Source of the DNA: Diphasiastrum complanatum | Taxonomy: Eukaryota; Streptophyta; Lycopodiopsida; Lycopodiales; Lycopodiaceae | Assembly (NCBI GenBank): GCA_029204225.1 | Contig: CM055094.1 | Span: 6,394,548-6,458,547, forward strand | DNA: 64,000 bases | Direction of reading: 5' to 3' | Shown: piece by piece, positions 1 to 11,800 of the stretch | Layout of the letters: every line of letters starts with the position of its first letter | Position numbering within the stretch: position 1 is the stretch's first letter | Notes under the pieces: model-generated | Databases searched by the model: none | What the model saw: only the letters and a program-made list of their open reading frames with translations | Told to the model about the DNA's origin: nothing | Made by a program: the position numbers and the translations under genes

Positions 1-86
1 AGCATTCTACACACAAGATTGCAAGATATCATCAAGATAGTGCACCAATGGATAGATGAACCCAAGAGAACTCATGTATAAGCATG

Positions 87-1439
<1,353 letters not shown>

Positions 1440-2013
1440 TTTGTTTTAAGCTATATTGCTTGTAAGACGCATGATTTGTGAGACATTTTGATTCATCGAT
1501 AAAATTATGTGCATAGAGTATATGTTGCAGGCAGGGAGGTCGCGGGCTGTTCGCGCGCCCAACGCAATTGTCAGTGTAGTGTCTCGAAGACCATAGCGAC
1601 TGTAGGAGCATGGTTCAATGCCCAAATGCAGTTTGGACCTTTGGATGAGGTGTCAAATGAATCGACGGTCCTGAACTTGTGATGGGAGAGAAATTTGGAC
1701 CACAAGATTTGGTTCAGCCATTGGATGAGCTTTGAACAGGGCCCTGAAGAAGTGAAGTGCATCATGGCCTTCAACTTCATTAAAAATTTTCATACTGAAA
1801 GTTGAGTTGGGTCCCTTCACAAGTGAAGAGTGAAGTTTCTTCATTGTGAAGAAACAGTTCAAAAACTAGAAAAGTCCCTATTTTTGGGTCCTTTGCTCGT
1901 TTTGACCCAAACGAAAGGCTATAACCTCCAAACGAAGGGCACCTAGACTATACCTGCAAGTACGGTACAACAAAACAGAGTGATTGCAGCGGAGAAAGTG
2001 TTCAGAGTAATGC
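1440..2013 (-). repeat. Dispersed repeat, inverted copy of 50475-51060
   Basis: Read on minus, this stretch matches the plus strand at 50475-51060 in order. Shared landmarks are a block GCAGCGGAGAAAGTGTT near 1990-2006 (minus orientation near 50486-50502), the block CCAAACGAAAGGCTATAACC at 1909-1928, and TTTCAGTATGAAAATTTTTA near 1783-1805. Similarity weakens toward 1440-1560, where only GC-rich pieces can be aligned. It is probably an LTR or leader of a retroelement: both copies lie beside copia coding DNA on the same side. I see no clear TG...CA ends. Confidence 0.6.
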
Positions 2014-2308
2014 CCTTTGCCTTAAGCATGCAACAAGCCATCTCCATGATTGTGCAATTTTTTCTCTCGGCAACACCATTTTGTTGCGGTGTGTAAGGTG
2101 TAGTCATTTGATGTAGAATGTCTTTGCTTTGAAGAAATGTGCCAAACGTACTTTTAATGTATTCCCCTCCTCGGTCGGTACGTAGTATTTTCAAAGTATG
2201 CCCAAATTGATTTTCTATCATAGCTAGAAAATCTTTGAAGCGTTGAAAAACTTCAGATTTTGCCTTCATAGGAAAGATCCATGTAAACCTTGAAAAATCA
2301 TCAATAAA
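2013..2308 (-). pseudogene. Ty1/copia integrase catalytic-core fragment
   Basis: About 98 codons of copia integrase (retroviral-type DDE core), the enzyme that inserts retroelement cDNA. The three catalytic acids are visible in order: Asp in SFIDDFSRFTW, Asp in LRTDRGGEY, and Glu in NGVAERKN. The frame is open across the piece but has no protease, zinc-binding domain or RT attached. It stops abruptly in MLKAKG at about 2013, where the dispersed repeat begins, and at about 2308, where an LTR-like sequence begins. It is a fragment left by recombination or nested insertion, not a functional gene. Confidence 0.85.
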
Positions 2309-2400
2309 AGATACTCTTATCACATTTGAGCTTAGACTTGATCTGATTTATTTATGTAAGCTTCAAATGTAATATTGTAATAAGTGTACAATTAATTTGA
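2309..2400 (+). repeat. LTR-start remnant related to the 29977-33342 element
   Basis: The run from CTCTTATCACATTTGAGCTTA through a diverged CTGATTTATTTATGTAAGC block to TGTACAATTAATTTGATA follows the order of the 3' LTR start at 32840-32950. About 20 bp are missing where the polypurine tract and the first LTR bases should be. It is a diverged fragment of the same LTR group. Confidence 0.5.
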
Positions 2401-2431
2401 TACTTAAATCACACTTGAGCTTAAGAGAGGG

Positions 2432-2830
2432 AGTTAGAATTAGTAAGCTTGGACTGTTAGTGTGGTTAACAGTTGTTATGTATCGTTTCAGTTTGGTAGG
2501 CTTTAGTTAAAAAGCCAACCCGAGGGCTTGTCCCGGGCCGATAACGAGATTACACTTATATATAGCCTAAAATGCCACGTAGAGGCCAACAGTGAATTTC
2601 ATGCATTTATTTGGCTTATGCATGTGGCGTCCCCATGCTAAAGGGGACCTTTACTTGTATATGTATCATTCTCTTTCTAATAAAGATGCTTTTTATTTGT
2701 GAGCTCTTTGTTTTATGTGAGCTCCTCCATCACTTTGTTACTTGTAGATGTTGTTTATGGTTTCGATGGTTGTTAATCAATCAGTGATTGTATCTCCTAT
2801 CTATACTCTCCACTAGATCCGAATTTTCAC
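2432..2830 (+). repeat. Copia-type LTR, starting AGTTAGAATTAG
   Basis: A purine run GAGAGGG directly precedes AGTTAGAATTAG, as a polypurine tract precedes a 3' LTR. The body carries a TATA-like TTATATATAG near 2556, a CTAATAAAG polyadenylation-type signal near 2677, and ends near GAATTTTCAC (2821-2830). It is followed by a short spacer and then a gag-like ATG, as in a 5' LTR. The expected TGGTATCAGAGC primer site is missing, and the sequence ATAGAATG at its place looks like a small deletion. A polypurine tract on one side and gag on the other suggest a tandem or recombined LTR. Confidence 0.6.
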
Positions 2831-2859
2831 ATAGAATGTTAATTGCTTCTACATCAAAG

Positions 2860-3009
2860 ATGGATCCGAGTGCCGATTCCGAGCTCGAGAAGCTCAACTT
2901 GTGTGACCACAACGACAAATCTAGAGTCCAAGGAGACTCATTCGGACCTGGTAAAACGACATCTCTTTGGCTCAATGGAACTCCCAAGTACCTTTTCTTT
3001 CCATGTTAA
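2860..3009 (+). pseudogene. Copia gag N-terminal fragment
   Basis: A 49-codon open frame starting MDPSADSELEKLN and containing KTTSLWLNGTPKYLFF. It has the position (about 30 bp after an LTR end) and the SLWLNGT-like motif of a copia gag start (compare LNGxNYxxW in the family). A stop follows at once, and the rest of gag is absent. I chose the ATG at 2860 because it begins the gag-like similarity. An upstream in-frame ATG at 2788 lies inside the LTR. Confidence 0.55.
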
Positions 3010-3114
3010 TAAAGTAGGTTGTCTGTTTCATGGGGTTTAAATACTTTAACGAATGTGTCATGAGTCTTAGGTTCTAGTTTGGCCCTGATGAGGACATCAT
3101 CTTTCTTGCGCCTA

Positions 3115-3245
3115 TGTGTGTGTGCGTGTGCGCGTGTTCGTTGTGCGTGTGTGACCCCCGACACAACGAATGCGATATAAAAAACCTTTTGTGGATGAGA
3201 TATATTGTATGAAGTATAGAGTCTAGAGTCTAGAGTCCTTTTTTT

Positions 3246-3331
<86 letters not shown>
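3115..3331. repeat. Left arm of an inverted arrangement: GT-rich tract, 65-bp repeat, (CT)n
   Basis: A GT-rich tract (3115-3152), then a unique block at about 3172-3236, then (CT)n from 3250 to 3331. The unique block occurs in reverse complement at about 4405-4468, differing by a few bases (shared core ACTTCATACAATAT and CATCCACAAAA). Its neighbours there are mirrored too, with (GA)n on the inner side and GT/CA on the outer side. Confidence 0.75.
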
Positions 3332-3333
<2 letters not shown>

Positions 3334-4337
3334 CAGGCCGACCAACCACCCATAGAGGGAGGGAGGTCCCTTCATGTCCCTAAAAAAATGAAGAAGGTGA
3401 AAATGTGTGTGTGTCCATTAGGGAGCACACCCACACTCTGCCCACCCCATATGTTCTCCCCTTCTCCTGTCAATCCACCTAAAAAAACATCATCGATAAG
3501 CAAAACCGCACTAAGATTTATTGTATGGCTTTCGTATTTATTTTGAATTACCAAAATTTTACCCATAGATCATGAACATATAGTCTTACCCAAATTTCTT
3601 TTCTCCGTCTAGCATCCATGCTCTATTGAAGAACATATTTGCTATTCTTATCCTTGCAACGACTGTGGGAAGTAGCAGAAGTTGAATATCTAGAACTAGA
3701 CATTTTTTTATTTATTCAAATCATGGAAATTTGACACGAAGTTTTCCGTTGTTCTTACCTCTAGGGTTCTTCCTTTTTCTTTCTTCCCAACTCTGTAGTC
3801 TTTATTCTCTTGATGTACAAGTTTGCTTGATCAATATGTCCCATCCTTTTCTCTTGCTCCTAAAGTACCTTGCCAGAAATGGATTTGACAATCTACCTCT
3901 GAAATCTTAACACATGCGATCTTTTGGTTTTGATCCAACCCCGTTTCTCATTTGAAAGACAAGTTTTTTGCTTTTGGTATCCTTGGTCGAACTGTTACAT
4001 CACCTCAAATATTGTCATCTTTGAGAGCTATAAAATACATTCATATGATGGAAGGTCAAATGAATGGTGTTCATTTTTCAGTTGCACACTATTGTAGGGC
4101 TCACCAAGAACTGGGCATCTTGAATCATTGAGATTAGTGTCTTCGAGAGACTTCAATTCTTTTTCCATCATTGGTATCTAACTTTATCCATACTTGCAAC
4201 AACCTGCTTGGTGTGCTGATAAAGTCAGTCGTTTACTAAGTTTGGCATTTTCAAGAAGTAGTCTAGTATTGCAACGGGCTCCTCATGCATGTCGTATGTT
4301 CCATCCAGTGCTGCACATCGAGACGAGCCTATGTATG
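3332..4337. other. Non-coding interval between inverted arms
   Basis: About 1 kb between the two mirrored arms. No open frame with recognisable protein on either strand, and no RNA gene seen. If the arms are terminal repeats of a small element, this would be its interior. Confidence 0.4.
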
Positions 4338-4394
<57 letters not shown>

Positions 4395-4528
4395 AAGGAG
4401 AAAAAAGGCCTCTAAAATCTATACTTCATACAATATACTTCATCCACAAAAAGTTTTTTATATGGAGGTGTGTGTGTGTGTGTGTGTGCACACACACACA
4501 CACACATGCACACACACGCATGTGTGTT
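4338..4528. repeat. Right arm: (GA)n, 65-bp repeat, (GT)n(CA)n
   Basis: (GA)n at 4340-4390, the inverted copy of the 3172-3236 block at 4405-4468, then (TG)n running directly into (CA)n at 4467-4528. The TG-to-CA switch is itself self-complementary and could fold into a hairpin. Confidence 0.8.
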
Positions 4529-5160
4529 CCAAATCGCCCCTCCCCCCCTTATTTTTCTCTTTTTATTGTCTTTTTTCCTCCCCTCACCCCATCCCCCACC
4601 CTTTTTTTTCAACTGTGCATTTTTTGGCCCATGGATAAAAGCTTGTGGGTAGTAATGAGTTAAAGCTAGTGAGTTTGGGCTTGTGGTTAAACATTCTTGA
4701 AAATGGTGGGCCAAGATAGGGATTTGAAGGATTAAAAAAAAAAAACAATTAAAGGTAGTAAAAAAAAACTTTATGTTTATGATTTATGGGTAAAACTTTA
4801 ATAATTTAAAATAAATAAGAAAGCCATGTAATAGATATTATTGGCTAAAGTTTAAAGCACATTGAAGTGTGTAAAAAAAATAAAACATCAATTTCAAAAT
4901 TCAGATATTTGAATTTAGAGAAAGATATTTAAATTTAGTGAGTGGGAGGGAAGGGGTGTGGAATCTTTTTGGGGCCCACCCCTCAATGCACACAATGTGC
5001 AATTGTATGGGAATATGCACTTTTCCCTTACATGCATCCCCCTCCCCATCATTTTTAGTTAAGAAAGTGTGTATGCATGGGTGAGGAGAAGAGGATGCAT
5101 GGGTGCACCACACACATGCGCACCACATGGGCACAAATAGTTTAATATATATAGATATAC

Positions 5161-5210
<50 letters not shown>

Positions 5211-5390
5211 AATCCTACTATACTTAAACATTAAGGAATACTGAAGTATATATTCAACTAAAATTTTGTTGAATTCTATAACAATCGATTGATCATTCTT
5301 GGAACCATTATGATTCAGTGTCCAATTGAGCTCTTTGGGATACAATCACTAATGAACTGAGTCTATTCCTCAATTCAAAAATACTCCGCG
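4529..5390. other. Non-coding, with (TA)n at 5162-5208
   Basis: Homopolymer-rich, AT-rich DNA with a pure TA dinucleotide tract of about 47 bp. No gene recognised on either strand. Confidence 0.5.
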
Positions 5391-5990
5391 CCTCCCCACT
5401 CTGAAAAATGTCAGATCTAGCTCGCCTGTGGCATTTTGAGCACGATCTGAGGCCTGGAGCAGGGTCGCCCTACTGAATCCAAGACTGTAGAGTGTTCAAT
5501 CAGGAAATTCCGTGGAGAAACGGTGATTTTAGCTCAACTTGACAAAGTGGCTTTTTTCACCTTTTTACCGCAAATCTGCTAGGTTAACTGTCTGGAGACA
5601 AATCTCTGACATAAACCTCAGAAAGTCTCCATGGCTGGTTGACAATGTGATTAGCTTCCTTCCTGTCCTTACGACATCCAAAACGATGCGCAAACAACGA
5701 AGAAATCACCAGTTATGTATAAAAACCGTAACCCCAAGCCCGCTTTCAATTTTCAGCTGGCTTCAAAATTGTCAATTTTCACCAAATTTTTCCCTGTCTG
5801 ATGCTATGCACAGGCTAATAATCCTTCTGCTGAGCTTAGCAAGCCTCTATAAACTATAAACCGTGCACCGGTGCTTCTCTTTCCGCCTTCAACCCGCCGT
5901 AAACCCTAAATTCTCAGAAGACAGTTCTCCCGAAGCTCTCTTCAACGGCGATGTTGTACTGTGTACACTCCTTGTACGGCTCTGATACCA
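5391..5990 (-). repeat. Retroelement untranslated leader with primer-binding site
   Basis: On minus, TGGTATCAGAGC (5979-5990), complementary to the 3' end of plant initiator tRNA-Met, follows directly after an LTR end at 5991. The leader beyond it matches the leaders at 23079-23480 (plus) and 40264-40623 (minus). Shared landmarks are GAGTGTACACAGTA, GAGAGCTTCGGGAGAA and a block with GCACCGGTGCAC. No gag frame is reached, so the copy is truncated. The left boundary near 5391 is approximate. Confidence 0.75.
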
Positions 5991-6265
5991 ACTTAGAATT
6001 TGCTTTGCACAAGAACACAGATCATGCCACACAGTAACACATACAAAATACACTCTCCACAGCAAGCTCACGTAGCAACTGTATTTCTCAAAATGAAATT
6101 ACACTATACATATAGTTGTTCACTCAGGCAACCCATGCATGACCCAGGTTGCCGTCGGTGGGACGCGTGTCCCGTCGACTTGTCTCGTGGCGAGGCCAAC
6201 TGATCCTTATCCACTGATAGGACCCACAGTACAGTACCATAGTGATTCTAACTTTAATTCTAACT
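5991..6265 (-). repeat. LTR of the AGTT...AACT copia group
   Basis: 275 bp on minus from AGTTAGAATTAAAG to a variant end AATTCTAAGT, followed immediately by the primer site. It is colinear with 46107-46379 and 22819-23078, including the GC-rich block around GGGACGCGTGTCCCGTCGAC and the ATGCATGGGTTGCCTGAGTG segment. The outer end abuts an interrupted copia frame at 6266. Confidence 0.85.
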
Positions 6266-6679
6266 GTTTGGTATGGTAAGAAGCCATCGGTTTCTCACTT
6301 TTGCACTTTTGGTTGCATGGCTTATGCGTTTATTCCCGATAAGCTAAGATCCAAACTAGATGATAAAGGAGTAAAATGCAATTTTATGGGCTATAGTAGT
6401 GAAAGTAAAGGCTATAGATTGTTTAATGTGGATACTAACAAAATCATAGTGAGTCGTGATGTTCATTTTGATGAGAAGAACTCCTATGATCTTGCGCCCA
6501 TTCATGTCATGAAAGGGGACATCCCCCAAGATGACTATGTTGAAGTGTTTCCAAATTTGGTATCACCACATTGTGTACAAATACCCTTGCCTTACTCCTT
6601 TTGCAAGAATATTCACATTATTATCAAAGATTACGGATTAATCAGAACTGAATTTGATGTTGCAACCTTGATTGGCTAA
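6266..6679 (+). pseudogene. Copia integrase C-terminal (SH3-like) region fragment
   Basis: The frame begins VWYGKKPSVSHFCTFGC and continues through RSKLDDKGVKC, FMGYSSESKGYRLF and IIVSRDVHFDE. These are the signature steps between the integrase core and reverse transcriptase of copia elements. In intact elements a residue pair such as PYE precedes the WYGKKP; here the LTR end at 6265 replaces it. The first 8 codons of the longest open frame (from 6242) are LTR sequence. The frame ends at 6679 before any RT. Confidence 0.85.
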
Positions 6680-7920
6680 GCCCCCAAAGGGGCAAGCTCA
6701 AATATTGATGAGCCTTGTGCTCCTTGGCTTTGCGTTACCATATTGTTTACACATATTGTACTTAATGAGGTGTAGTAAAATTAGCTAACATCAAAATATT
6801 ACAATAAACTGGTACAATAATTTGCTATTATATTCAAATCATTTGCTGGTAGATTGTTTATCATAACATGCTTTTTTTTGCAACATGTTAAGCTAGTAGT
6901 GCTTGGTTATATACGACATATATACAACATAGCAATGCTAATTGGGCATTGCCATGTAAGGGGCAAGCCCCTAAGATGCCACTTTGCAGCGGTCGGGAAT
7001 CTAGCCCGCACCTAGCCAGCTACAGTTAACAACTCTACCCAAACACCTCACTCTGATTGACTAATATGCTTTTAAGTTAACAACATGATGGCATAAGAAT
7101 ATGTTCTTATAATTTGAACTTTCAGTTTTATGTTTGTTTCTTCGGTGAATTTTTTATTCTTTGGTGCCCTTCATATTTGGTGGAGATATTTTTGACATGC
7201 CGTGAATCGGTTGGGTGAGCCATTAAATTTCAATTGTCTATTGCGAAAATAAATGTGAGAGAGTAAACACAACCGTGTGTAGGTTACTTCCTAGTAGTTT
7301 GAATATATGCTTGGGGAGAAATTTTTGACTTTTAGAAATACCAACTAGGTCCTCTTTGAAATTTTGGGGTCATGGAGAGATACTCTTATGCCTTGTCCAT
7401 GTGGGCCATAGTGAACCATAAATTCTTTAATGTAAAAAGAGATTCCACAAATTCTTTAATGAAAAAGTCGATTTCACAAGACATGGTATAGTATATGTTC
7501 CACACCTTTAGTAAGGAGGTCACTACTTGCTACTAACCAATATCAACGTAATCCCGCTACGCATGGCAACCCAGTTTAGCGCTTTGCCTCATCCAAGGCT
7601 TAAGAAATGGTGTGCACGTAGGTGGCTCTCAAGGCTTCCGTCACCCTTGGATGAGGCCCAACAGCCGCACACTACCGTGTCAGAGGCACGGTTCTTTGGA
7701 ATACGTAGATTCTCATTGCCGTAGTAGGTTTCAAGCACTGTTGGGTGGATAAAAGAGAATCATCAAATCGTGAATCCGCAGCTCGAGGTCGGCGGACTAT
7801 TAGAATATTGATACCCAAATCTTGCATACTCTAAAGAACAACCTTAATATGGGGGTTACTCAAGAGACCACTGGGCCAAGCCAAGTGACCAAGTGACCAC
7901 TGGGCCCTGCCAGGTGACCG
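6680..7920. other. Non-coding interval, with a 13-bp-arm hairpin at 7586-7657
   Basis: No protein recognised. GCCTCATCCAAGG at 7586-7598 is the exact reverse complement of CCTTGGATGAGGC at 7645-7657, with a 46-nt loop. A CCCCAAAGGGGC palindrome lies near 6683-6694. Confidence 0.55.
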
Positions 7921-8304
7921 TTTGGCTCTTTCCTCTTCCTTCTTCCTTCTGCCTTCTCTCTTCTGTTTCCTTTGCATCGCCATCGCCATAGCCATAGAGA
8001 TCGGCAGATCTGCATATTTTCCTTGCAAATCTAAGCTCGATCCATCATATAGCTCAGTATTCTGTTTTGCTCTTTTGTTTGTGTATTTACTGGAAGCCTA
8101 TAAGCCTTCAAAGAGTATTGCGTTGTCAGATCAATCTGCTGTGTTCTGCTCTGCTTTGCTGAGTTCTGATTCTGCTTGCCTTATTGCTTGCTTACCTCTA
8201 ATGCAGTTTCTTTCTGTCAGTCAGATCGAGCGTTTTCTTTGTCTCAGGGTTTCTGACCCCTCTGGCAAGGCCATTCTCTGCGTTTTTAGAACCCTGAATC
8301 AGAG

Positions 8305-8904
8305 ATGTCAAACCCTTTCATGAAAGCAACTGTGTCCGTTTCTGTTTTTCTGCTGCTTTTTTCGAGGGTGGTGATTGCAGATGCAGGCGCTGCAGAAATT
8401 CCACAGCAATCTGCATATGCCGTCGATGTGGCGGCGGAAGGCATAATCAAGGAAATTCCAGCCGGTTTGAGTGAATTTTCTGATGCGGCGGGAGGGGTCG
8501 TGAAGGAAATTGTGACTGATTCGAATGCGTTTTCCAGTGCGGCGGAAGGAATCGTGAAGGAAATTGCGATTAATTTGAATGAATTTTCGGAAGGAATCAT
8601 CAAGGAAATTGTGACTGATTTGAATGGATTTTCCGATGGCATGTCGCAGCAGAAAGGCAACCCGGAAGGCTGCCCCGTGACCTGCTTCCGCGCAGCTCCA
8701 GTTTGCGGAGCGAACGGCGCCACATACTGGTGTGGATCTAAAGAAGCTGAATGCGACGGTGTGGTGGTTGCACATGCAGGGTATTGCAGCCTTGGAAACG
8801 GCGGCACGGCTGGACGAGGTCTCATGGCTGGTCAAGCCCTCTTACTGGTCCACATGGTTTGGATGATATTAGCAGGCTTCTTGGTCATCTTTGGACTACC
8901 ATGA
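8305..8904 (+). CDS. Kazal-type serine protease inhibitor-like protein, secreted or membrane-anchored
   Basis: 199 residues, one exon. Residues 8-25 form a hydrophobic signal peptide (SVSVFLLLFSRVVIA). Residues 44-112 are four imperfect repeats of about 17-18 residues built on (A)EG(I/V)(I/V)KEI....FS. Residues 123-161 hold six cysteines (123, 127, 134, 143, 150, 161) with the core CFRAAPVCGANGATYWC, the Kazal pattern of plant homologues. Residues 179-197 are a second hydrophobic segment at the C-terminus, fitting a GPI signal or membrane anchor. Kazal domains inhibit serine proteases in the extracellular space; activity here is inferred. The ATG at 8305 is chosen because the signal peptide follows at once. 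The upstream DNA at 7920-7975 is pyrimidine-rich and free of frames, as a 5' UTR would be. This is one of only two clearly intact protein genes in the window. Confidence 0.85.
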   Translation: MSNPFMKATVSVSVFLLLFSRVVIADAGAAEIPQQSAYAVDVAAEGIIKEIPAGLSEFSDAAGGVVKEIVTDSNAFSSAAEGIVKEIAINLNEFSEGIIKEIVTDLNGFSDGMSQQKGNPEGCPVTCFRAAPVCGANGATYWCGSKEAECDGVVVAHAGYCSLGNGGTAGRGLMAGQALLLVHMVWMILAGFLVIFGLP

Positions 8905-10085
8905 TGTTTTTGCTCAAACATTTTTTCTTCAAAGCCCTCATATTTTGGCTTTTGCATTACCATAATGTTGTTTATGGCATGAATCCCTGAAAGATTTGGT
9001 AATGGCTGGCGCCTGGGGTGTATTGCAGTAGAGGAATTTCAGCTTTCTGAACAGATTATTCATCATTCATTCTTTCTAATAAGGATTGAGGATCGATTCT
9101 CATCATTTATTTCGTGATAGCAGCTTGTTATTTTTCTGTATGAAGTTTTCAATAATGTTGCTATCTATGGGTCACAACTTGAAGCCATTCAAACCGATCC
9201 GAATTGATCTTCATAGAACCGATTTGAAAACAGTGGGTTCTTTCATGATTTATTTGAATTTTTTTTGAAAAATTAGGGTTTCTTGAATAGTTTTTGGTAT
9301 GATGATTCAAAATGTAATAAAGAAATCAAAGTGATGAATTTCAAATCTACTCGATTTGACTCAGCCTGTGACTATGCTTTGTGGTGGCTCAATCATACTA
9401 ACAGACTAGGATGGATTGTAAGTTGCCTTTATTTTGAATGTGTAATAGCTCTCATGTGTGTCTCTAGGATATGTTCTTTAGGTTCCTAATATGATGAGTA
9501 GGTTGTATGCGTGTTAGGTGCCTGCCCCACTTACAGTTAGCTAATTGGCAGTTATGTTAGTGTTAACTTGTGCCAGTCAGCTAACTATCTTTCTTGTTGT
9601 CCCACCTAACGTTAGAATCCCCATCGTCGATCTGGTCATTGCTAAAGCACAAACATGTGACGAACGCTACATTACCGCCCAACCATAGAGGTATTGCCAC
9701 CTCACCCCCGTGCATTGGAGCTATAGACTACCATCAAGCAAGCTCGGATCTTCGATAAGCCATGGTGTCCCATACCACTATACCTTACCCTCGACTCTCG
9801 CCTACCTACACATCCTGAGGCCTAGATAATTGTCCTGACTTGACCACCAATGAAAGAGCTCTTCATTCTCCAAGGGAGAATTTGAGATTGCTTGGGATCC
9901 TGGATCCCAAGGTCAACACTAGATCTAGAATTTCTCGCCACGACATCTAGTCAGATGCGACCGAAAAACCCATCGGTTCGACAAAGATCCCGAAGTGAAA
10001 GATACAAATTAGATTGGATCTCAGCAAAGCATAACTGATAAATCTCTCCAATCCGACTCAAGGCATCGACAACGCAGACTCATGA
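8905..10085. other. Kazal gene 3' flank and non-coding DNA
   Basis: 8905-9100 probably holds the 3' UTR of the Kazal gene (AATAAGG-type signal near 9080). From about 9517 (TGTTAGGTGCCTGCC) the sequence becomes less AT-rich and could be the LTR or 3' region of the minus-strand gypsy element that follows. I could not define an LTR. Confidence 0.4.
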
Positions 10086-11345
10086 ATGAGTTCCGACCAT
10101 CTAGCCTTACGACAACGAAGATCCTTATATATACTTAAGGGATTGGTGATCAGTCATCACCGTAAATCTGGCACCATAAAGGTGCCTCCAGATTTTGAAC
10201 GCGTGAATAACTGCAAAAAGTTATTTCTCACAGGTAGAATATCTCGTCTGAGTAGGATCCAGTTCTTGCTTTCAAAAGTAACTGGTCTACCATCCTGATA
10301 AAGGACCGCTTCTACAACAAAGTCGCTAGCATCCGTATCAACCACAAAGGGTTGGTTAGGATTGACAATGTGTAAAATTGGAGTCGTAGAAACACAATGC
10401 TTGAGAGCCTCAAAACTCATTCATTTCATCAGTCCATGTTATCAGTGGACTTTTTTTGCGGCTACATTTTTTCTTCACCCCTTTAAGAACGTTCGTTAAG
10501 GGCAATGCTATTAAGGTATAGTCCAAAGCGAACCTATGAAATAATCTTGTGAAGCCCAAAAATGATTTCACATCATGAATTGTCTGAGGTCTCGGCCATT
10601 CTCGTACCTTTCAAACTTTGTCATAATCGATGTCAAGACCCTTATCAGATATGACATGGCCTAGGTATTTGAGTTTAGTTTGGAAGAACTCACATTTTGA
10701 CTCCTTAGCATAGAGATTTTCTTGTCTTAGAAGATCCAAGACAATACGAAGATGCTCTTCATGCTCCTCAAGGGTCCGACTATAAATTAATGTTGTCCAA
10801 ATACACCACCACAAACTTTCCCAGATATGGACGAAGAATATCCTTCAACATCTGCTGGAAAGTGGCAGGTGCATTTGTGAGTCCAAAAGGTAAAACTAGA
10901 AACTCACAATGGCCGTACGTGGATCGAAATCCTGTCTTAGGAACATCTTCGTTCCTAATCCTTATCTGTTGGTATCTTGATCTAAGATCAATCTTGGAGA
11001 AATACTTAGCTCCATTCAGACGATCCATAAGATCATCCATCCTAGGTAAGGGATATTTGTTCTTGATGGTTAAATCATTTAACTTTTTAAAGTCACGCAC
11101 GACACAAATGTGTGTTGACATCCTAAGAAGTTCTTGTAACTGCCTAGAAATCTCATCATCTTCCTTGATGCTGACCCTGTATGGAAAAAGAGATACAGGT
11201 TGGCTTTCAGGAAGCAACTCTATTTGATGGTCAACACTTCTTTGGGGAGGTAGACCATCAGGAAGTTTATCAAGAAAAACATCGTTATACTCTTGCCCTA
11301 AGTTTGAAGGCAAATGCGGTAAATCAATATTTAGACTCTGGACTG
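10086..11345 (-). pseudogene. Ty3/gypsy reverse transcriptase-RNase H remnant
   Basis: Minus-strand pieces of a gypsy polyprotein. The first (about 11313 to 10780) runs from [19 protein letters not shown] through [39 protein letters not shown] and [12 protein letters not shown] to the active-site region, here VVYLDN instead of YLDD. The next frame holds [12 protein letters not shown] and CEFFQTKLKYLGHVIS (thumb). The last holds PILHIVNPNQPFVVDTDASD (RNase H start). Frameshifts near 10790 and 10600, a lost catalytic Asp, and fusion of degenerate RNase H frames below 10200 show that it is dead. It is cut at 11346 by a copia LTR. Confidence 0.9.
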
Positions 11346-11346
11346 C

Positions 11347-11789
11347 TGTAGGAATCCATAATCAAGACTATTCATTAACACAAAGTATTCTCAAAGAGAA
11401 GAGAGAGATGGTTAGATGACCCTCTTGTAGAAACTTGTGGACAACCAATATGAACAGTAGATTGCTTAACAAAAGTGTGTCTCATACAAATGAATGGCTA
11501 CATATAAGTAGTCCAAGATGGCTATCTACCTTCATGACTGTTGGCTATCCAATAACTTGACTAATGGCTATCTAGCTACCATAAGTTACATAAAATAATT
11601 AAGTACCCCAAATAACAAGTTAGGTACTTAATTCACATGTATAGGCCCCTAGTGGACCCACGAGTCCCTACAAGTTAGTTTCATACTAACTTGAGCCTAA
11701 AATATAAATGACCATGGTTACACAGATCTCGACCTTTTGGGTCATAGTAACCTATGGCTTCTACATCATTTACATTTATTATTCTAACA
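11347..11789 (-). repeat. Copia 3' LTR with canonical TG...CA ends
   Basis: 443 bp on minus from TGTTAGAATAATAAATG to GGATTCCTACA. Ends are TG and CA with an imperfect inverted repeat. The polypurine tract TTTAAAGAGGG lies just upstream on minus (11790-11800). It joins the gypsy remnant at 11346, so the copia element landed in or recombined with the gypsy copy. The 5' LTR was not found to the right, so target duplications cannot be checked. Confidence 0.8.
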
Positions 11790-11800
11790 CCCTCTTTAAA

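Noticed and set aside
4285-4714. Frames of 100-124 codons rich in Arg-Glu, Cys-Val and Thr-His
   Set aside because: They arise from (GA)n, (GT)n and (CA)n tracts and their mirrored block.
8286-8835. Two long minus-strand frames (179 and 175 codons) over the Kazal gene
   Set aside because: They overlap the plus-strand Kazal frame, which has a signal peptide, six Cys in Kazal spacing and an anchor. The minus frames have no recognisable features.
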